Origin: Limnephilus marmoratus | Taxonomy: Eukaryota; Arthropoda; Insecta; Trichoptera; Limnephilidae | Reading direction: 5' to 3' | Length of the DNA stretch: 64,000 nucleotides | NCBI GenBank assembly: GCA_917880885.1 | Contig: OU862910.1 | Coordinates: 50,831,285 to 50,895,284, forward strand | In this document: positions 23,076-32,533 of the stretch, one piece after another | Layout of the letters: each line of letters begins with the position of its first letter | How positions within the stretch are numbered: the first letter of the stretch is position 1 | Notes under the pieces: generated by a model | Database searches by the model: none | The model's input: the letters and a program-made list of their open reading frames with translations, nothing else | What the model was told of the DNA's origin: nothing | Made by a program: the position numbers and the translations under genes

Positions 23076-23464
23076 AGTAAAACTTCTTTACGCAGGCTCG
23101 ACTTGGGGGGTAAGCTGGTGAATGCGTTACAAAAAGTGGTGATGTGTTACGAAAAATGGTGATGTGTTTCGAAAAGTGTGATGTTACGAAAAGTGTGATG
23201 TGAACCGTAATCGATGCGTACGGAGATCGATGGCGAGGCGTACGGTCGGGCCTTTACGCATCCTTGACTTGGGGAGCGATAAGGACAAGGATGGTCACCC
23301 CAAGGTCGTAGATCACCCCAAGGTCGTAGGTCACCCCAATGTCGTAGGTCACCCCATGGTCATATGTAACCCCAATGTCATACGTCACCCCAATGTCAAT
23401 GTCATATGTTCTTTTATAAGTTAGTGAAGTTTTACATCAGTCGTGTGGTCTAAAGCACACTCGT
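23076..23464 (-). mobile_element. Family D element inserted in repeat F
   Basis: Read on the minus strand, it begins CGAGTGTGCTTTAGACCACA and ends GCGTAAAGAAGTTTTACTTC, like the copies at 61694-62057. It sits in a T-run of repeat F. Both ends carry the mini-hairpin GAAGT-3nt-ACTTC. The interior holds a degenerate 20-bp GTGATGTGTTACGAAAA array (23140-23200), another partial D end (23252-23280) and an 18-bp tandem. Confidence 0.7.
23291..23405. repeat. 18-bp tandem repeat, about six units
   Basis: Unit GGTCACCCCAATGTCGTA with point differences. A plus-strand frame through it reads HPNVVG-type peptide repeats, which is a by-product of the tandem, not a gene. Confidence 0.9.
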
Positions 23465-23589
23465 TTTTTTTTTGGCTTATTAGCTTGGCTGCGTATCGAT
23501 TTGCCTACTTTCGTGCTTGTATTAATGCTATTACTTCAAAAGGTCTTCTAGGTATAGTATAGATCTCTCACGTGAAGTTAATTTTTAAG

Positions 23590-24371
23590 TTTCAAGTTTT
23601 TCAAGTGACAATCATCACGCTTTGGCGTCGATAGTCTTAAATTCAAGGTGAGGGCCTAATGGCGGATTCGTCGGCCTAATAGAATTGTTCTCCGCAAAGC
23701 GTGGAGCGTCAGTCTTGGGTGGCCGGCAAACCAGCGACACAAATCTGTAAACGCGTAAAACAAAAAGCAAGCATGCACCGAACAGGACCCCGCGTTGTTT
23801 TAGCAGCCATTAATCAGTCAGGTCTTAAGTGACCGTGACACGGGCGATTCGTCATTAGAGGTTATAAAAACTAAGCCGCTTATACAAAATAATCATAAAA
23901 ATTCGATACTCGACCCTACGAGCCTCGAAATTCTATTCGTTTTGTTTCTTAACCCTATGGGCCAGTCTAGTACCTAAAACAATGCATGCAGCATTAATTT
24001 ATAATATCATTTCTTGAATTTTCGTTATTTACAAACATCTCGTCGTTAGTGGTGCAGAAAAACAGTTAGGAAATTATTATTTTATAAAATCAAAACATAC
24101 ATATCTGTTTTCTGGAGAATAGTTTGAGACTTTCAATTTTCCCTGTAAATCGAAAAGAAAATAAGTTTCGATGGCACTGACAGAGTTAGGCGTAGCAAAT
24201 GAAAAGGGTTGTATTGACCTAAAAACATATAATAGTGTGTCATTGCAACAGGCAAACCTTAGTATCTCAAAAAATTCCTGTTAAAAATATCTGTTGTATC
24301 GCAGAAATTCAAATACGATACGATACGATACGATTGTACAACCCCAGCCAGGATTCAAATGTAAAATTATC
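23590..24371. promoter_or_regulatory. Single-copy block with a Gli/Ci-like site, candidate regulatory
   Basis: GC-richer sequence without repeat partners. TGGGTGGCC at 23716-23724 differs at one position from the Gli/Ci consensus TGGGTGGTC. ptc is a direct Ci target in flies, so the position is suggestive, but one site by eye is weak evidence. Confidence 0.3.
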
Positions 24372-24848
24372 ATAGTCCAGCGTAAGGCGTGGTCCAGCGG
24401 TAAGGCTCTTGACTCGCATTCCGAAGGTCGCGGGATCGAATCCCGGCGTGGCAAATAAATTTTATTTGATTAATTTGTGTTATTTCACAATGTATTAATT
24501 TAAAATAATATATAGTTATATTTGCGGCACGTTCCAGAGTGGAAGATACTCTCAGTATTGCCCTAGTGTAAGACCACTATTCAGAATTGAAACGTTTATG
24601 AAATGGCTTTAATAATAATAATAAATTTGGACAACTTATATAGCGCTGTTTTTGCGAAAAATCGTCTCAAGAGCGTGTTTAGTGACCAATTCTGAATAGC
24701 CAGGTACTTCCCCACCTTCTTCTTCCCTATCTCCTTCCCCTCCCCACTACCTTCAGCCTCACAACATACCCCAATTGGGGATGCCATAGTTTCACTGGCT
24801 CCAGACGGAAGCAGTTGAGACTCTTGTGCGGTATTCATGTAAAAAAAA
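24372..24848 (+). mobile_element. SINE-B, interrupted by a LINE tail
   Basis: The head has an A-box TGGTCCAGCGG that fits the Pol III consensus and a B-box GGATCGAATCC. The body and tail match 1764-2139. A 65-bp family-H tail in reverse orientation (24612-24677) interrupts it at GAAATGGCTTT/AGTGACC. Confidence 0.88.
24612..24677 (-). mobile_element. LINE 3'-tail fragment, family H, nested
   Basis: On the minus strand: CTTGAGACGATTTTTCGCAA, AGCGCTATATAAGTTGTCC, AAATTT and ATT repeats. It is only about 65 bp, an extreme 5' truncation. Confidence 0.8.
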
Positions 24849-24852
24849 TAAC

Positions 24853-24974
24853 AATAATCATCAAATGGCCATTCAACGCCAATATATATTTTTTTACATT
24901 TGAAAGGTCCCCAATAATAATCATCAAATGGCCATTCAACGCCAATATATATTTTTTACATTTGAAAGGTCCCC
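24853..24974. repeat. Two-copy tandem repeat, about 62 bp
   Basis: ATCATCAAATGGCCATTCAA...TTTGAAAGGTCCCC occurs twice, almost identically, apart from one T in the poly-T. Confidence 0.92.
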
Positions 24975-25189
24975 GTTCGCTGATCTAGGTGCATTTCAGT
25001 TTTCTATCAAATTGTAATAAGCTGACAAGTTGAACAACGTGATAGTTGCCCTCTTCTGCTGATCGTAATTTGATTTGAAAAGCTGAAACGGACTTAGAAT
25101 CGGCATTTAACGGGAACCTTTAAACTCAAAAAACAAAATGGCGCTAAATGGCCATTTAATAACTTTGCCACACATGAATTTCTAAGAAA

Positions 25190-25700
25190 CTGGGTCTAAA
25201 TGTGCACATTTTGACCTCTCTTAGTTGTTACTAAAACGGAAAACACAAATAAAAGTAGCCTGCATAAACCTGGCATCACCTCCGCCGTGAAATAATGCAA
25301 GGAACAGCGGCGCAATGTGCAACGCCGCCGAGTGCAACGCGATATCACGAAACTTCTCAGAAAGCGATAATTCATCTCTCGGATCGGTACAGTACGTGGT
25401 ACATAGTAGTCGCCGATAATGGCCCGTAAATGAAATACAGAAAGAAGGCAATGGTCCTGGTCTGCGGGGCTACCGCAATAAAAACACCGCGGGACGCTCG
25501 CCCGGGCACGGGCCAGACCTGCTGGACTGCAATGCATTCTGGACCGGCCCACTGAGGAATCCGCTGAATGAAAGTACTCTCAGACTACGCTGTAAAGAAG
25601 CCAGCGTTTTTGGGTGTTCATGGCGAGTGCTATTACGCTGAAATAAGGCCAAGCCATGAAAGTATAGCACGCTTATAGAGTTGGTCTGACACAGGTAATA
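25190..25700. promoter_or_regulatory. GC-rich single-copy island, candidate enhancer
   Basis: About 500 bp of balanced base composition (CGCCGCCGAG, ACCGCGGGACGCTCGCC). Overlapping minus-strand frames (25196-25552, 25221-25451, 25470-25670) lack any domain. It has no repeat partner here. Regulatory function is inference. Confidence 0.3.
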
Positions 25701-26198
25701 CTACGAAATAACTGTCGGTTTATTGTTTGCGCATCGTAGAGTGCAGGGGCGCAGCATCCTTATGGGCGAGGTAAGCTGTGTGCGATGCATACGGGCTGCA
25801 GATGCAAGGGGCGGCCTCGGCGCTCTTCGTAACTGAATATACAGTTCTCATCTTCATAGTGTGTAGGTTAATCGTATAATTTGAGCATATACCATTAGTA
25901 TAATTAGTTATAAGATGTTTTGCTACATCCCAACAGATATCAGTTAAGCAGTACATCAGAAGAGTACCATCTATCGTCGTTAGTGTCTTATAAATGAGCG
26001 GTTACGATGATTGCCGAAGGCATCGGAGAGTAGGGCGAACGCCAGCAGTCCGGCAGCCTCAGAACTACTTAGAGCCTACTTAAGTAAGGACGTCTAGTCC
26101 ACATTAATATGAATTGTAATTTTTTTATGATAACTTAATAAATCAACTAGTAATCACACGAACCTCAAACTTAATTGGAAGTTTCCCAGCACATCTAA

Positions 26199-26347
26199 GG
26201 GAACGTACCCATACTACGTGACCCACTTTTTGCAATTTTTAACCCCCCCGGTGACTAAAAACCTAAGGCCCCCCGCCGCTTATTGTGACCAAGCGTGGTA
26301 TTTTGAAGACCCCCCCTGAACGGGTCACTTAGTATGGCTACGTTCCC
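26199..26347. mobile_element. Harbinger-type MITE, copy 2
   Basis: GGGAACGTACCC...CGTTCCC with TAA on both sides (26196-26198 and 26348-26350). The arms ACTACGTGACC/GGTCACTTAGT are shared with copy 1 at 15421-15586. Confidence 0.88.
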
Positions 26348-26380
26348 TAAAGTTGTATTAATCATAGAGATTAACACATA

Positions 26381-26385
26381 CAACC
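26381..26385. repeat. LTR element target duplication, left
   Basis: CAACC, repeated at 31464-31468. Confidence 0.9.
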
Positions 26386-26610
26386 TGTTAAATACAGACT
26401 CGAGTGTAGGCGAGGTTATTTATTAATAAATGCGCGTATTGGCGATATGGATATTTATTGTAATGATGGCTATAAATACGTCCTATCTAAGGTGCTGGCG
26501 GTAGGAAAAAGAGAGTGAGGAGAGGCCTGCATCTCCTTTTATATGCGGGATCACCTGTCTCGCTCTTGTATGGCCGGAAACAGGTGTGCCACCCTAAAAC
26601 CTCTCTCACA
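26386..26610 (-). repeat. 3' LTR
   Basis: 225 bp, sequence identical to 31239-31463 as far as can be read. On the element strand it contains CCGGCCATACAAGAGCGAGA and a TATAAAAGG (reverse complement of CCTTTTATA at 26538-26546), the likely promoter box. Confidence 0.95.
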
Positions 26611-26623
26611 TCCTCCCCTACTT
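26611..26623 (-). other. Polypurine tract
   Basis: AAGTAGGGGAGGA on the element strand, immediately upstream of the 3' LTR. This is the plus-strand DNA priming site in LTR retrotransposons. Confidence 0.8.
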
Positions 26624-26804
26624 AAACGGGAGAATCCTGGCTACATAAGTGATACCTATAGCTACATATTTCATACAATATATTTTATATTTCATATTTC
26701 ACATTTAAAATTAACACATTACATTTAAAATTAACAAAACATTTGTTTTTGTTCTTTCTGTTTCCCTTCTGTCCATTTCTGTCCATTTCGACTGCGAAGT
26801 GCTG

Positions 26805-29800
26805 TCACCTGGGCCGAAGCCTTCCTTGCCATGGGTTAGACCTGAAACATGGAGAAACAGAATTAGAGACACTTCTATTACGTAACATACCGGAGAGATC
26901 TAATTCGTCCGTCGACAATTCCAACGTGTCAGACGCGAATTCCTGGTTATCTTCCTCCTGCCATGAAACATGTAATTCCTTTAGCTGGTCTAAATGTCTT
27001 TTCCACACCATATTAGACTTGTTAATTTTTATGAAATATATTTTACTACCTTTTTTATCCACAATAACCCCAGGGACCCATAACCTATTACCCTGAGATC
27101 TGAAATCTCTAGTCATTACTTTCTGACCTATATTAAAACCTGACTTAACTCTACCCTTATATTGTCTTTTCTGATTGTTTTGGCTCTGAGTAACCTTTTT
27201 TATTACTTTGTTTCGTCGAGTAGAACCTGAACTACCCGTTCTATCCTCAATTTTCCTTGGAATCAGAGAGTCAAATACTGTTCTAATTTTTCTACCCATT
27301 AATAATACAGATGGCTCACATCCTGTTGTTGCGTGAACTGTATTCCTATAGTCTGCTAAAAAGTTACCTAACTTTTCTTTATAATCTGAAGGAAATCCAT
27401 TATGTTTACAAATTTTTTTAAGGAAATTTTTACAAGTCTTTACTGTAGCTTCAGCTTGCCCGTTGCTACTAGGGTGATTGACTGGACTAGTGATATGTTC
27501 TATCCCATTTTTCTTACAAAAATTTTCAAAATCCTCAGAACAAAAACACGTACCATTATCACTAACTAAAGTTGCAGGAAAACCAAATTGCGAAAATAAT
27601 CTATGAAGTATTTCGATATTTTCTTTTGAAGACAGACTGTTTACTTCCAGACACTCAATCCACTTTGAAGAAGAGTCTACCACCACTAAAAAATTTTTGT
27701 TATACAAACTACCATGATCAATATGTACCCTGAACCATACTTCAGGTTCATATGGCCACACTGCTAAAGAACTCTTTTGTGATTCTGGTTTAATTTCTAA
27801 ACAATCTCTACAATTTTCCGTTATTTTCTCCAAATCTTGATTAATTTTTGGCCACCAGACAAAGCTTTTTGCAATACCTTTAGTCTTAAAAACCCCTAAG
27901 TGAGATCTATGTAACATCTTTAAAACCTCTTGTCTTAAAGACTCAGGTACAACAACCCTATGTTGATATAAAACACACCCATTTATCAAAGACAATTCTA
28001 ACCTTTTTTCCCAAAAAATTCTAATAAAGTTACCACTTTGTGCCTTTTTTACTGATGCTGGCCAACCTTCGATAAGAAAATTTTTTACTTGACCTAACAT
28101 ATCATCCTTTTCGGTTTCGCTTTTTATCACGTCTAAAGACAAATTAAACCCATTATTCTCGAAATAATTAATGTAATCAGACTCTATCTCATCTTCACAG
28201 CTAACCTTTTCAATCGGACACCTGCTCAGAAAGTCTGAACAATTATTTTTCGATTTTACATATTCAATTTTAAAATTAAACGAACCTAACATAATAGCAT
28301 ATCTCTGTAACCTTGACGCGGCAATCTTAGGTACTTCTTTATTTTCACCTAAAATTCTCAGTAACGGCTGATTATCCACAGCTAAAATAAATTCTCTGCC
28401 GTACAAATATTGATAAAACTTCCTAATTCCAAAAATAATTGCTGTTGCTTCAATATCTAGAATAGAATAATTCTTTTCCGCTTTAGTTAAAGTTCTGCTT
28501 GCGAACCCAATCGGTCTTTCTACGCCATTTTGAAACCTATGAAGTAATGTTGCTGCTACCCCATTAAAACTACCATCTGTGACAAGTTTCACAGGTATAT
28601 TTTCGTCAAAATGCGTTAAAATCCTATCCGAAGTTAATATTCTTTTAATTATCGCAAAACTATTTTCTTGTTCCGTACCCCATTGAAACTTAACATCTTT
28701 TTTAAGTAATTCGTATAATGGTGACAATATATTTGCCATATTTGGAATAAAATTACGATAATAACTAATCATACCTAATAAACTTCTTAAATTATTTAAA
28801 TCACTAGGTGCTGGTGCATTTAAAATGGCTTCTTTATTCCGTTCACACGGTTGAATCCCTTGTTCACTTATTTTATAACCTAAAAACTCAATAACTTTTA
28901 AATTGAATTCACACTTGTCACTATTCACTGTTAGATTACAATGTTTCAACCTTTCTAACACGACACATACGTTTTTCTCTAAATCGTCTTCGTCTTCCCC
29001 TATCACGATAATATCATCCAAATAAAACGTCATGTTCTGTAATCCTGACAAACAATTTGCCATTGCCTTTGCAAATATAGCTGGCGCGGGAGATAACCCG
29101 TACACTAACCGCTTATACTGAAACAATCCTAAATGGGTATTGATTGTTGTAAAACGCCTACACTCCTTTTTTAAAACAAATTGACTATACGCCGATTTAA
29201 GATCGATTTTTGCAAAAACTTTCCCACCATTTACTTTCGTTAATAGCTCCTCTATCCTAGGTAATGGATATTTGTCAACTAATAACTGATTATTCACTGT
29301 CGATTTATAATCACCACATAATCTAATACTACCGTTTTTCTTAATTACTGGAACAATTGGACTTGCAAACTCACTAAACTGGACTTGTTCTATAATACCG
29401 TCTGACAGTAAACTATCTAACTCCCTTTCGACTTTTTCTTTCAAAGCGAACGGCATAACTCTGTGATTACGAAATATCGGAATAGCGGTCTCTTTTAAAG
29501 TTAAATTCACTTCGTACTTATTAAATTTTCCTAGTTTATCCGTAAAAACTTCCGGGAATTTTTTTACTAATCGCTGCTTCAAAGTATTCTGTTTTATACT
29601 GTTTACGATTCCGTTAATCCCGACGTTAAAAAGATTCATAAAATCACGCCCCACTATCGATAACGAAGCACTTGTGACAACAACAAATTTCAAATTGTGA
29701 CACTGACCGTTAAATTCCACTTGTGGCGTAATTGTACCTACCACTTTCACGAGCGTATTGTCAAAACCCCGTAGACTAATGTCTTCGTGCACTAGCTTGA

Positions 29801-30764
29801 TTCTACTGAATTTACTGAAATAACACTCCTTGGAAATTACGCAACAAGATGCTCCAGAATCTACCATGAATTTACTCTTGATCCCGTCTAGTGAAACTTC
29901 AATAAAAAATGGTTCGACACTATTAACTTCACCCAACTTTGTGTCCGACAACAAAGTATTCACACTCTTACGTGTTGAGGAACGCTTGCACTGTTTTGCG
30001 AGATGACCCTTCGTACTGCAAATTTTACATAAATAATTTTTATATCTACATTCCGTCGCGATGTGATTATTGTGACCACAAACGGTACAATTTTGTTTCA
30101 CAGCGTTCGCTGGCGACTGTGACCGTGCCCTGTTGCTATGCCCGAAACGCTTCACGTCTCTGTCTTTCACACGCGAATTATTAAAAGAGAGTCGACCGGC
30201 CTTGAGCTGTACATTAGCGTAAACCGTATTATCAACTCGGGACTGCGCTTGAGTTGAAACTACAAGGTCAATGCACTCGGCGACTTGTAAACATTTTTCG
30301 AACGAGTATAATTCACCCTCGAGAAATAATTTTTCCCTTACCTTTCCTGGTTTACAACCCAAAACAAAGAAATCCCTTAAATTTACTGATAAACTATTCC
30401 CAAATTTGCAATTAGTAGAAAGAGACTTTAACCGCACTGCAAACTCACGGATTGATTCGTCATTTCTTTGTTTAGCACTGTAAAACTTAGATCTCTCTTC
30501 AAAAAAACATTTCGTTGAACAACAATACTCATCAAGTTTAGATATCAAATCTTCTAACTTAATATCTGTTACCTTTTTAGGAATGCACAAATTAACCAAT
30601 AAGGAAAAACAATCATCTTTCAATGCATTCAGGAAAATAGCCCTTTTTTTATCATCCGATGCAAACTTTTCATCATTCACGAGGAGAAATTGTCCGAGGC
30701 GGACCTTGAAGTTCTCCCAGTTCCCGTCACGCAAACTGAAGGACTCCAATCCTCGAGACTCCAT
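26805..30764 (-). CDS. Gag-Pol polyprotein of Ty3/gypsy retrotransposon
   Basis: An uninterrupted 1,319-residue frame. I start it at 30764 (MESRGLESFSLRDGNW), because the frame upstream to 30932 is low-complexity leader without Gag similarity. Order: Gag capsid-like region (about 15-170); two CCHC knuckles (C226-C229-H234-C239 and C246-C249-H254-C259); aspartic protease VDSG at 301-304; reverse transcriptase with YLDD at 581-584; RNase H with D730, E772 and D797; integrase zinc finger (H952, H955, C985, C988); and the DDE core D1016, D1069, E1105. Gag and Pol share one frame, as in several Mag-like gypsy lineages, so no frameshift is needed. The integrase start HIDHGS is a little unusual compared with the common HIDFAGP. 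All catalytic residues are present, so the copy could be active. Confidence 0.95.
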   Translation of the reverse strand: MESRGLESFSLRDGNWENFKVRLGQFLLVNDEKFASDDKKRAIFLNALKDDCFSLLVNLCIPKKVTDIKLEDLISKLDEYCCSTKCFFEERSKFYSAKQRNDESIREFAVRLKSLSTNCKFGNSLSVNLRDFFVLGCKPGKVREKLFLEGELYSFEKCLQVAECIDLVVSTQAQSRVDNTVYANVQLKAGRLSFNNSRVKDRDVKRFGHSNRARSQSPANAVKQNCTVCGHNNHIATECRYKNYLCKICSTKGHLAKQCKRSSTRKSVNTLLSDTKLGEVNSVEPFFIEVSLDGIKSKFMVDSGASCCVISKECYFSKFSRIKLVHEDISLRGFDNTLVKVVGTITPQVEFNGQCHNLKFVVVTSASLSIVGRDFMNLFNVGINGIVNSIKQNTLKQRLVKKFPEVFTDKLGKFNKYEVNLTLKETAIPIFRNHRVMPFALKEKVERELDSLLSDGIIEQVQFSEFASPIVPVIKKNGSIRLCGDYKSTVNNQLLVDKYPLPRIEELLTKVNGGKVFAKIDLKSAYSQFVLKKECRRFTTINTHLGLFQYKRLVYGLSPAPAIFAKAMANCLSGLQNMTFYLDDIIVIGEDEDDLEKNVCVVLERLKHCNLTVNSDKCEFNLKVIEFLGYKISEQGIQPCERNKEAILNAPAPSDLNNLRSLLGMISYYRNFIPNMANILSPLYELLKKDVKFQWGTEQENSFAIIKRILTSDRILTHFDENIPVKLVTDGSFNGVAATLLHRFQNGVERPIGFASRTLTKAEKNYSILDIEATAIIFGIRKFYQYLYGREFILAVDNQPLLRILGENKEVPKIAASRLQRYAIMLGSFNFKIEYVKSKNNCSDFLSRCPIEKVSCEDEIESDYINYFENNGFNLSLDVIKSETEKDDMLGQVKNFLIEGWPASVKKAQSGNFIRIFWEKRLELSLINGCVLYQHRVVVPESLRQEVLKMLHRSHLGVFKTKGIAKSFVWWPKINQDLEKITENCRDCLEIKPESQKSSLAVWPYEPEVWFRVHIDHGSLYNKNFLVVVDSSSKWIECLEVNSLSSKENIEILHRLFSQFGFPATLVSDNGTCFCSEDFENFCKKNGIEHITSPVNHPSSNGQAEATVKTCKNFLKKICKHNGFPSDYKEKLGNFLADYRNTVHATTGCEPSVLLMGRKIRTVFDSLIPRKIEDRTGSSGSTRRNKVIKKVTQSQNNQKRQYKGRVKSGFNIGQKVMTRDFRSQGNRLWVPGVIVDKKGSKIYFIKINKSNMVWKRHLDQLKELHVSWQEEDNQEFASDTLELSTDELDLSGMLRNRSVSNSVSPCFRSNPWQGRLRPR

Positions 30765-31219
30765 GTTCCCAATGCCCAGAAGGTACCCAAATAGAGAGAA
30801 AGAAAACAGAAAAAACAAAAACTTCCCAATGAGGCTTCTTCTTCTGCCGTCTGCTCCCTGGACCCTGCTCCGGAAACTGCTCCTTGACCCTGTGAATTGA
30901 TGGCTCCTTCCAGACCCGTCACACAGTAACACCGATGGCTACCCCAGATCACTCCTGCGACCTGGATCTCCGATCCTTGACCCTCAGAGATGTCGATTGA
31001 CGCTGGACCTCCCGTGCTTCCCCCTTCCGAAAAGCTGGCTGGCTCCCGTGTCTTCTTGCACTTCACTCCTTGCAGTGAAGTGTTGGAATAATTTCGGTCC
31101 GGCCTTTCTTACCGACCCGAAATAATAATGTTACCGCGTATTTTTGCCAAATTTTTGTGCCAAATTTTTTTGCGCGTCGATTCTTTTCGCGATATTTCTG
31201 CCGTATTGTGCAGAATCGT

Positions 31220-31237
31220 GTACCGTAGGCTGCGCCA
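31220..31237 (-). other. Primer-binding site
   Basis: TGGCGCAGCCTACGGTAC on the element strand, one base after the 5' LTR. The initial TGG matches the CCA end of a tRNA primer; which tRNA was not determined. Confidence 0.7.
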
Positions 31238-31238
31238 C

Positions 31239-31463
31239 TGTTAAATACAGACTCGAGTGTAGGCGAGGTTATTTATTAATAAATGCGCGTATTGGCGATA
31301 TGGATATTTATTGTAATGATGGCTATAAATACGTCCTATCTAAGGTGCTGGCGGTAGGAAAAAGAGAGTGAGGAGAGGCCTGCATCTCCTTTTATATGCG
31401 GGATCACCTGTCTCGCTCTTGTATGGCCGGAAACAGGTGTGCCACCCTAAAACCTCTCTCACA
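31239..31463 (-). repeat. 5' LTR
   Basis: 225 bp, identical to the 3' LTR. Transcription on the minus strand would start inside it. Confidence 0.95.
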
Positions 31464-31468
31464 CAACC
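31464..31468. repeat. LTR element target duplication, right
   Basis: CAACC, identical to 26381-26385. Confidence 0.9.
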
Positions 31469-31621
31469 ATTGATATATATACATAGATGACTAATGACCG
31501 CGCCAAAGCGTTGCCACCGTACATATGTCCAAAAGCAGATGCTCAGCTAATGTCAGTTTAGTGCTCACTGAGACGCCGACCAAGTTCAACCGGACGGTAC
31601 GCGATCAAAACTATCTTTAAA

Positions 31622-31698
31622 ATGGTTAAATGCGTCGTGAAGAAGTGCAATTCAAGGTCAGAAAAACATAATAAATCAAGCGGAATTACTTTCCACGC
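31622..31698 (+). pseudogene. THAP zinc-finger first-exon fragment
   Basis: ATG at 31622 reads MVKCVVKKCNSRSEKHNKSS then GITFHA before a stop. This is the start of a THAP C2CH DNA-binding domain (M-x2-C-x4-C...FH). The last codon overlaps GC|GTAACT, a possible splice donor at the position where many THAP genes carry an intron. An initiator-like TCAGTT lies at 31553-31558, 67 bp upstream of the ATG. The rest of the domain (the second C, H and AVPTIF) was not found. It may be exon 1 of a THAP gene or of a P-like transposon whose remaining exons are gone. The LTR element inserted 154 bp upstream. Confidence 0.65.
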
Positions 31699-31949
31699 GT
31701 AACTTTATTGTTTACATATTCATATTTACTTAAAAAGCACAGAAATTGAAATAAAATGTCAAATTCCATAATATAGGTTCAGTGTTCCCACTAAAAAGTC
31801 ATTTTGGTTTTCCCATATTAATGGGAGAATACATCATTTATGTAATAAGTGACTATGGAGGTAACCTTTGATTTTAAATATTTCGTGTATTTCACATTTT
31901 TAGAAACCTGAAATTTGCGTGCACTAGTCCCTTGATGAATATATTATAT

Positions 31950-32025
31950 ATAAGCGCTCTTGAGGCGATTTTTCGCAAAAACAGCGCTATATAAGTTGTC
32001 CAAATTTATTATTATTATTATTATT
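31950..32025 (+). mobile_element. LINE 3'-tail fragment, family H
   Basis: AAGCGCTCTTGAGGCGATTT, CAGCGCTATATAAGTTGTCC, then AAATTT and an ATT microsatellite. This is the best-preserved copy of the tail; AGCGC and GCGCT close a hairpin. Confidence 0.8.
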
Positions 32026-32234
32026 TAACTTTGGTTAAGTGAATTTTAATATTGTATTATAATATTTATTTTATGTTACATAATTTTATAATTATATTAA
32101 TTGCTGATGTAAACTGTCATGGCTTATTCAGAGTCAAATAATTTCGCACCGCGCGAAGAAATGTACTCGAGCCTACATAAAAAAAATTCTTGTCATTTAA
32201 AATTTAATTTAATGGTTGTTTTGTTTACTTACAC

Positions 32235-32410
32235 CAGTGATTCCCAAATGGGGCGATATCGCACCACTGACTGGGACGTTGATGAGCTTCCCCTTGCAAA
32301 TGTAATAAAACTTTCACATTAAAAAAAATTTCGCCTGCGACGCTTTTTCTATGCGTATTGTCTCGCATTTCAAAAAGAAGGGGGTAGTCAGATAAGGCTA
32401 GGAACCTCTG
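32235..32410. mobile_element. hAT-type MITE, 176 bp
   Basis: CAGTGATTCCCAAATGGGG at the left and CTAGGAACCTCTG at the right are imperfect inverted repeats of the hAT type. Flanking octamers ACTTACAC and ATATACAC agree at 6 of 8 positions. Confidence 0.65.
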
Positions 32411-32533
32411 ATATACACTGTACATTAGTATATAAACGTTCGAATAGATATGGATACAGCATGCATGTAACCGACGTGTTGCTCTCCCTCATTTCTTAAT
32501 TTTTAAATTTATATGTTTGCTTATGTACAATGC

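Larger units (their letters stand above)
22935..23575 (+). repeat. Repeat family F, copy 2, split by family D
   Basis: The 5' half is 22935-23075 and the 3' half resumes at about 23465 (TTTGGCTTATTAGCTTGGCT). Comparison with 18895-19165 shows that the intervening DNA is an insertion in a T-run. Confidence 0.7.
26386..31463 (-). mobile_element. Ty3/gypsy-type LTR retrotransposon, intact, 5.08 kb
   Basis: Two 225-bp LTRs, identical as read by eye, begin TGTGAGAG and end ATTTAACA on the element strand. A 5-bp duplication (CAACC) flanks the element. A single Gag-Pol frame, a primer-binding site beginning TGGCGCAG one base past the 5' LTR and a purine tract before the 3' LTR complete the structure. 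The order protease, reverse transcriptase, RNase H, integrase is that of Metaviridae. No env frame follows pol. Identical LTRs imply a very recent insertion, probably polymorphic. It lies in the same orientation as ptc. Confidence 0.95.

Noticed and set aside
23200..23424. 74-codon ORF with HPNVVG-type repeats
   Set aside because: Encoded by the 18-bp tandem repeat inside a family D element; no start context or domain.
26805..30932. Upstream start at 30932 for Gag-Pol
   Set aside because: The extra 56 residues are low-complexity and lie in the leader; the ATG at 30764 begins sequence typical of Gag.
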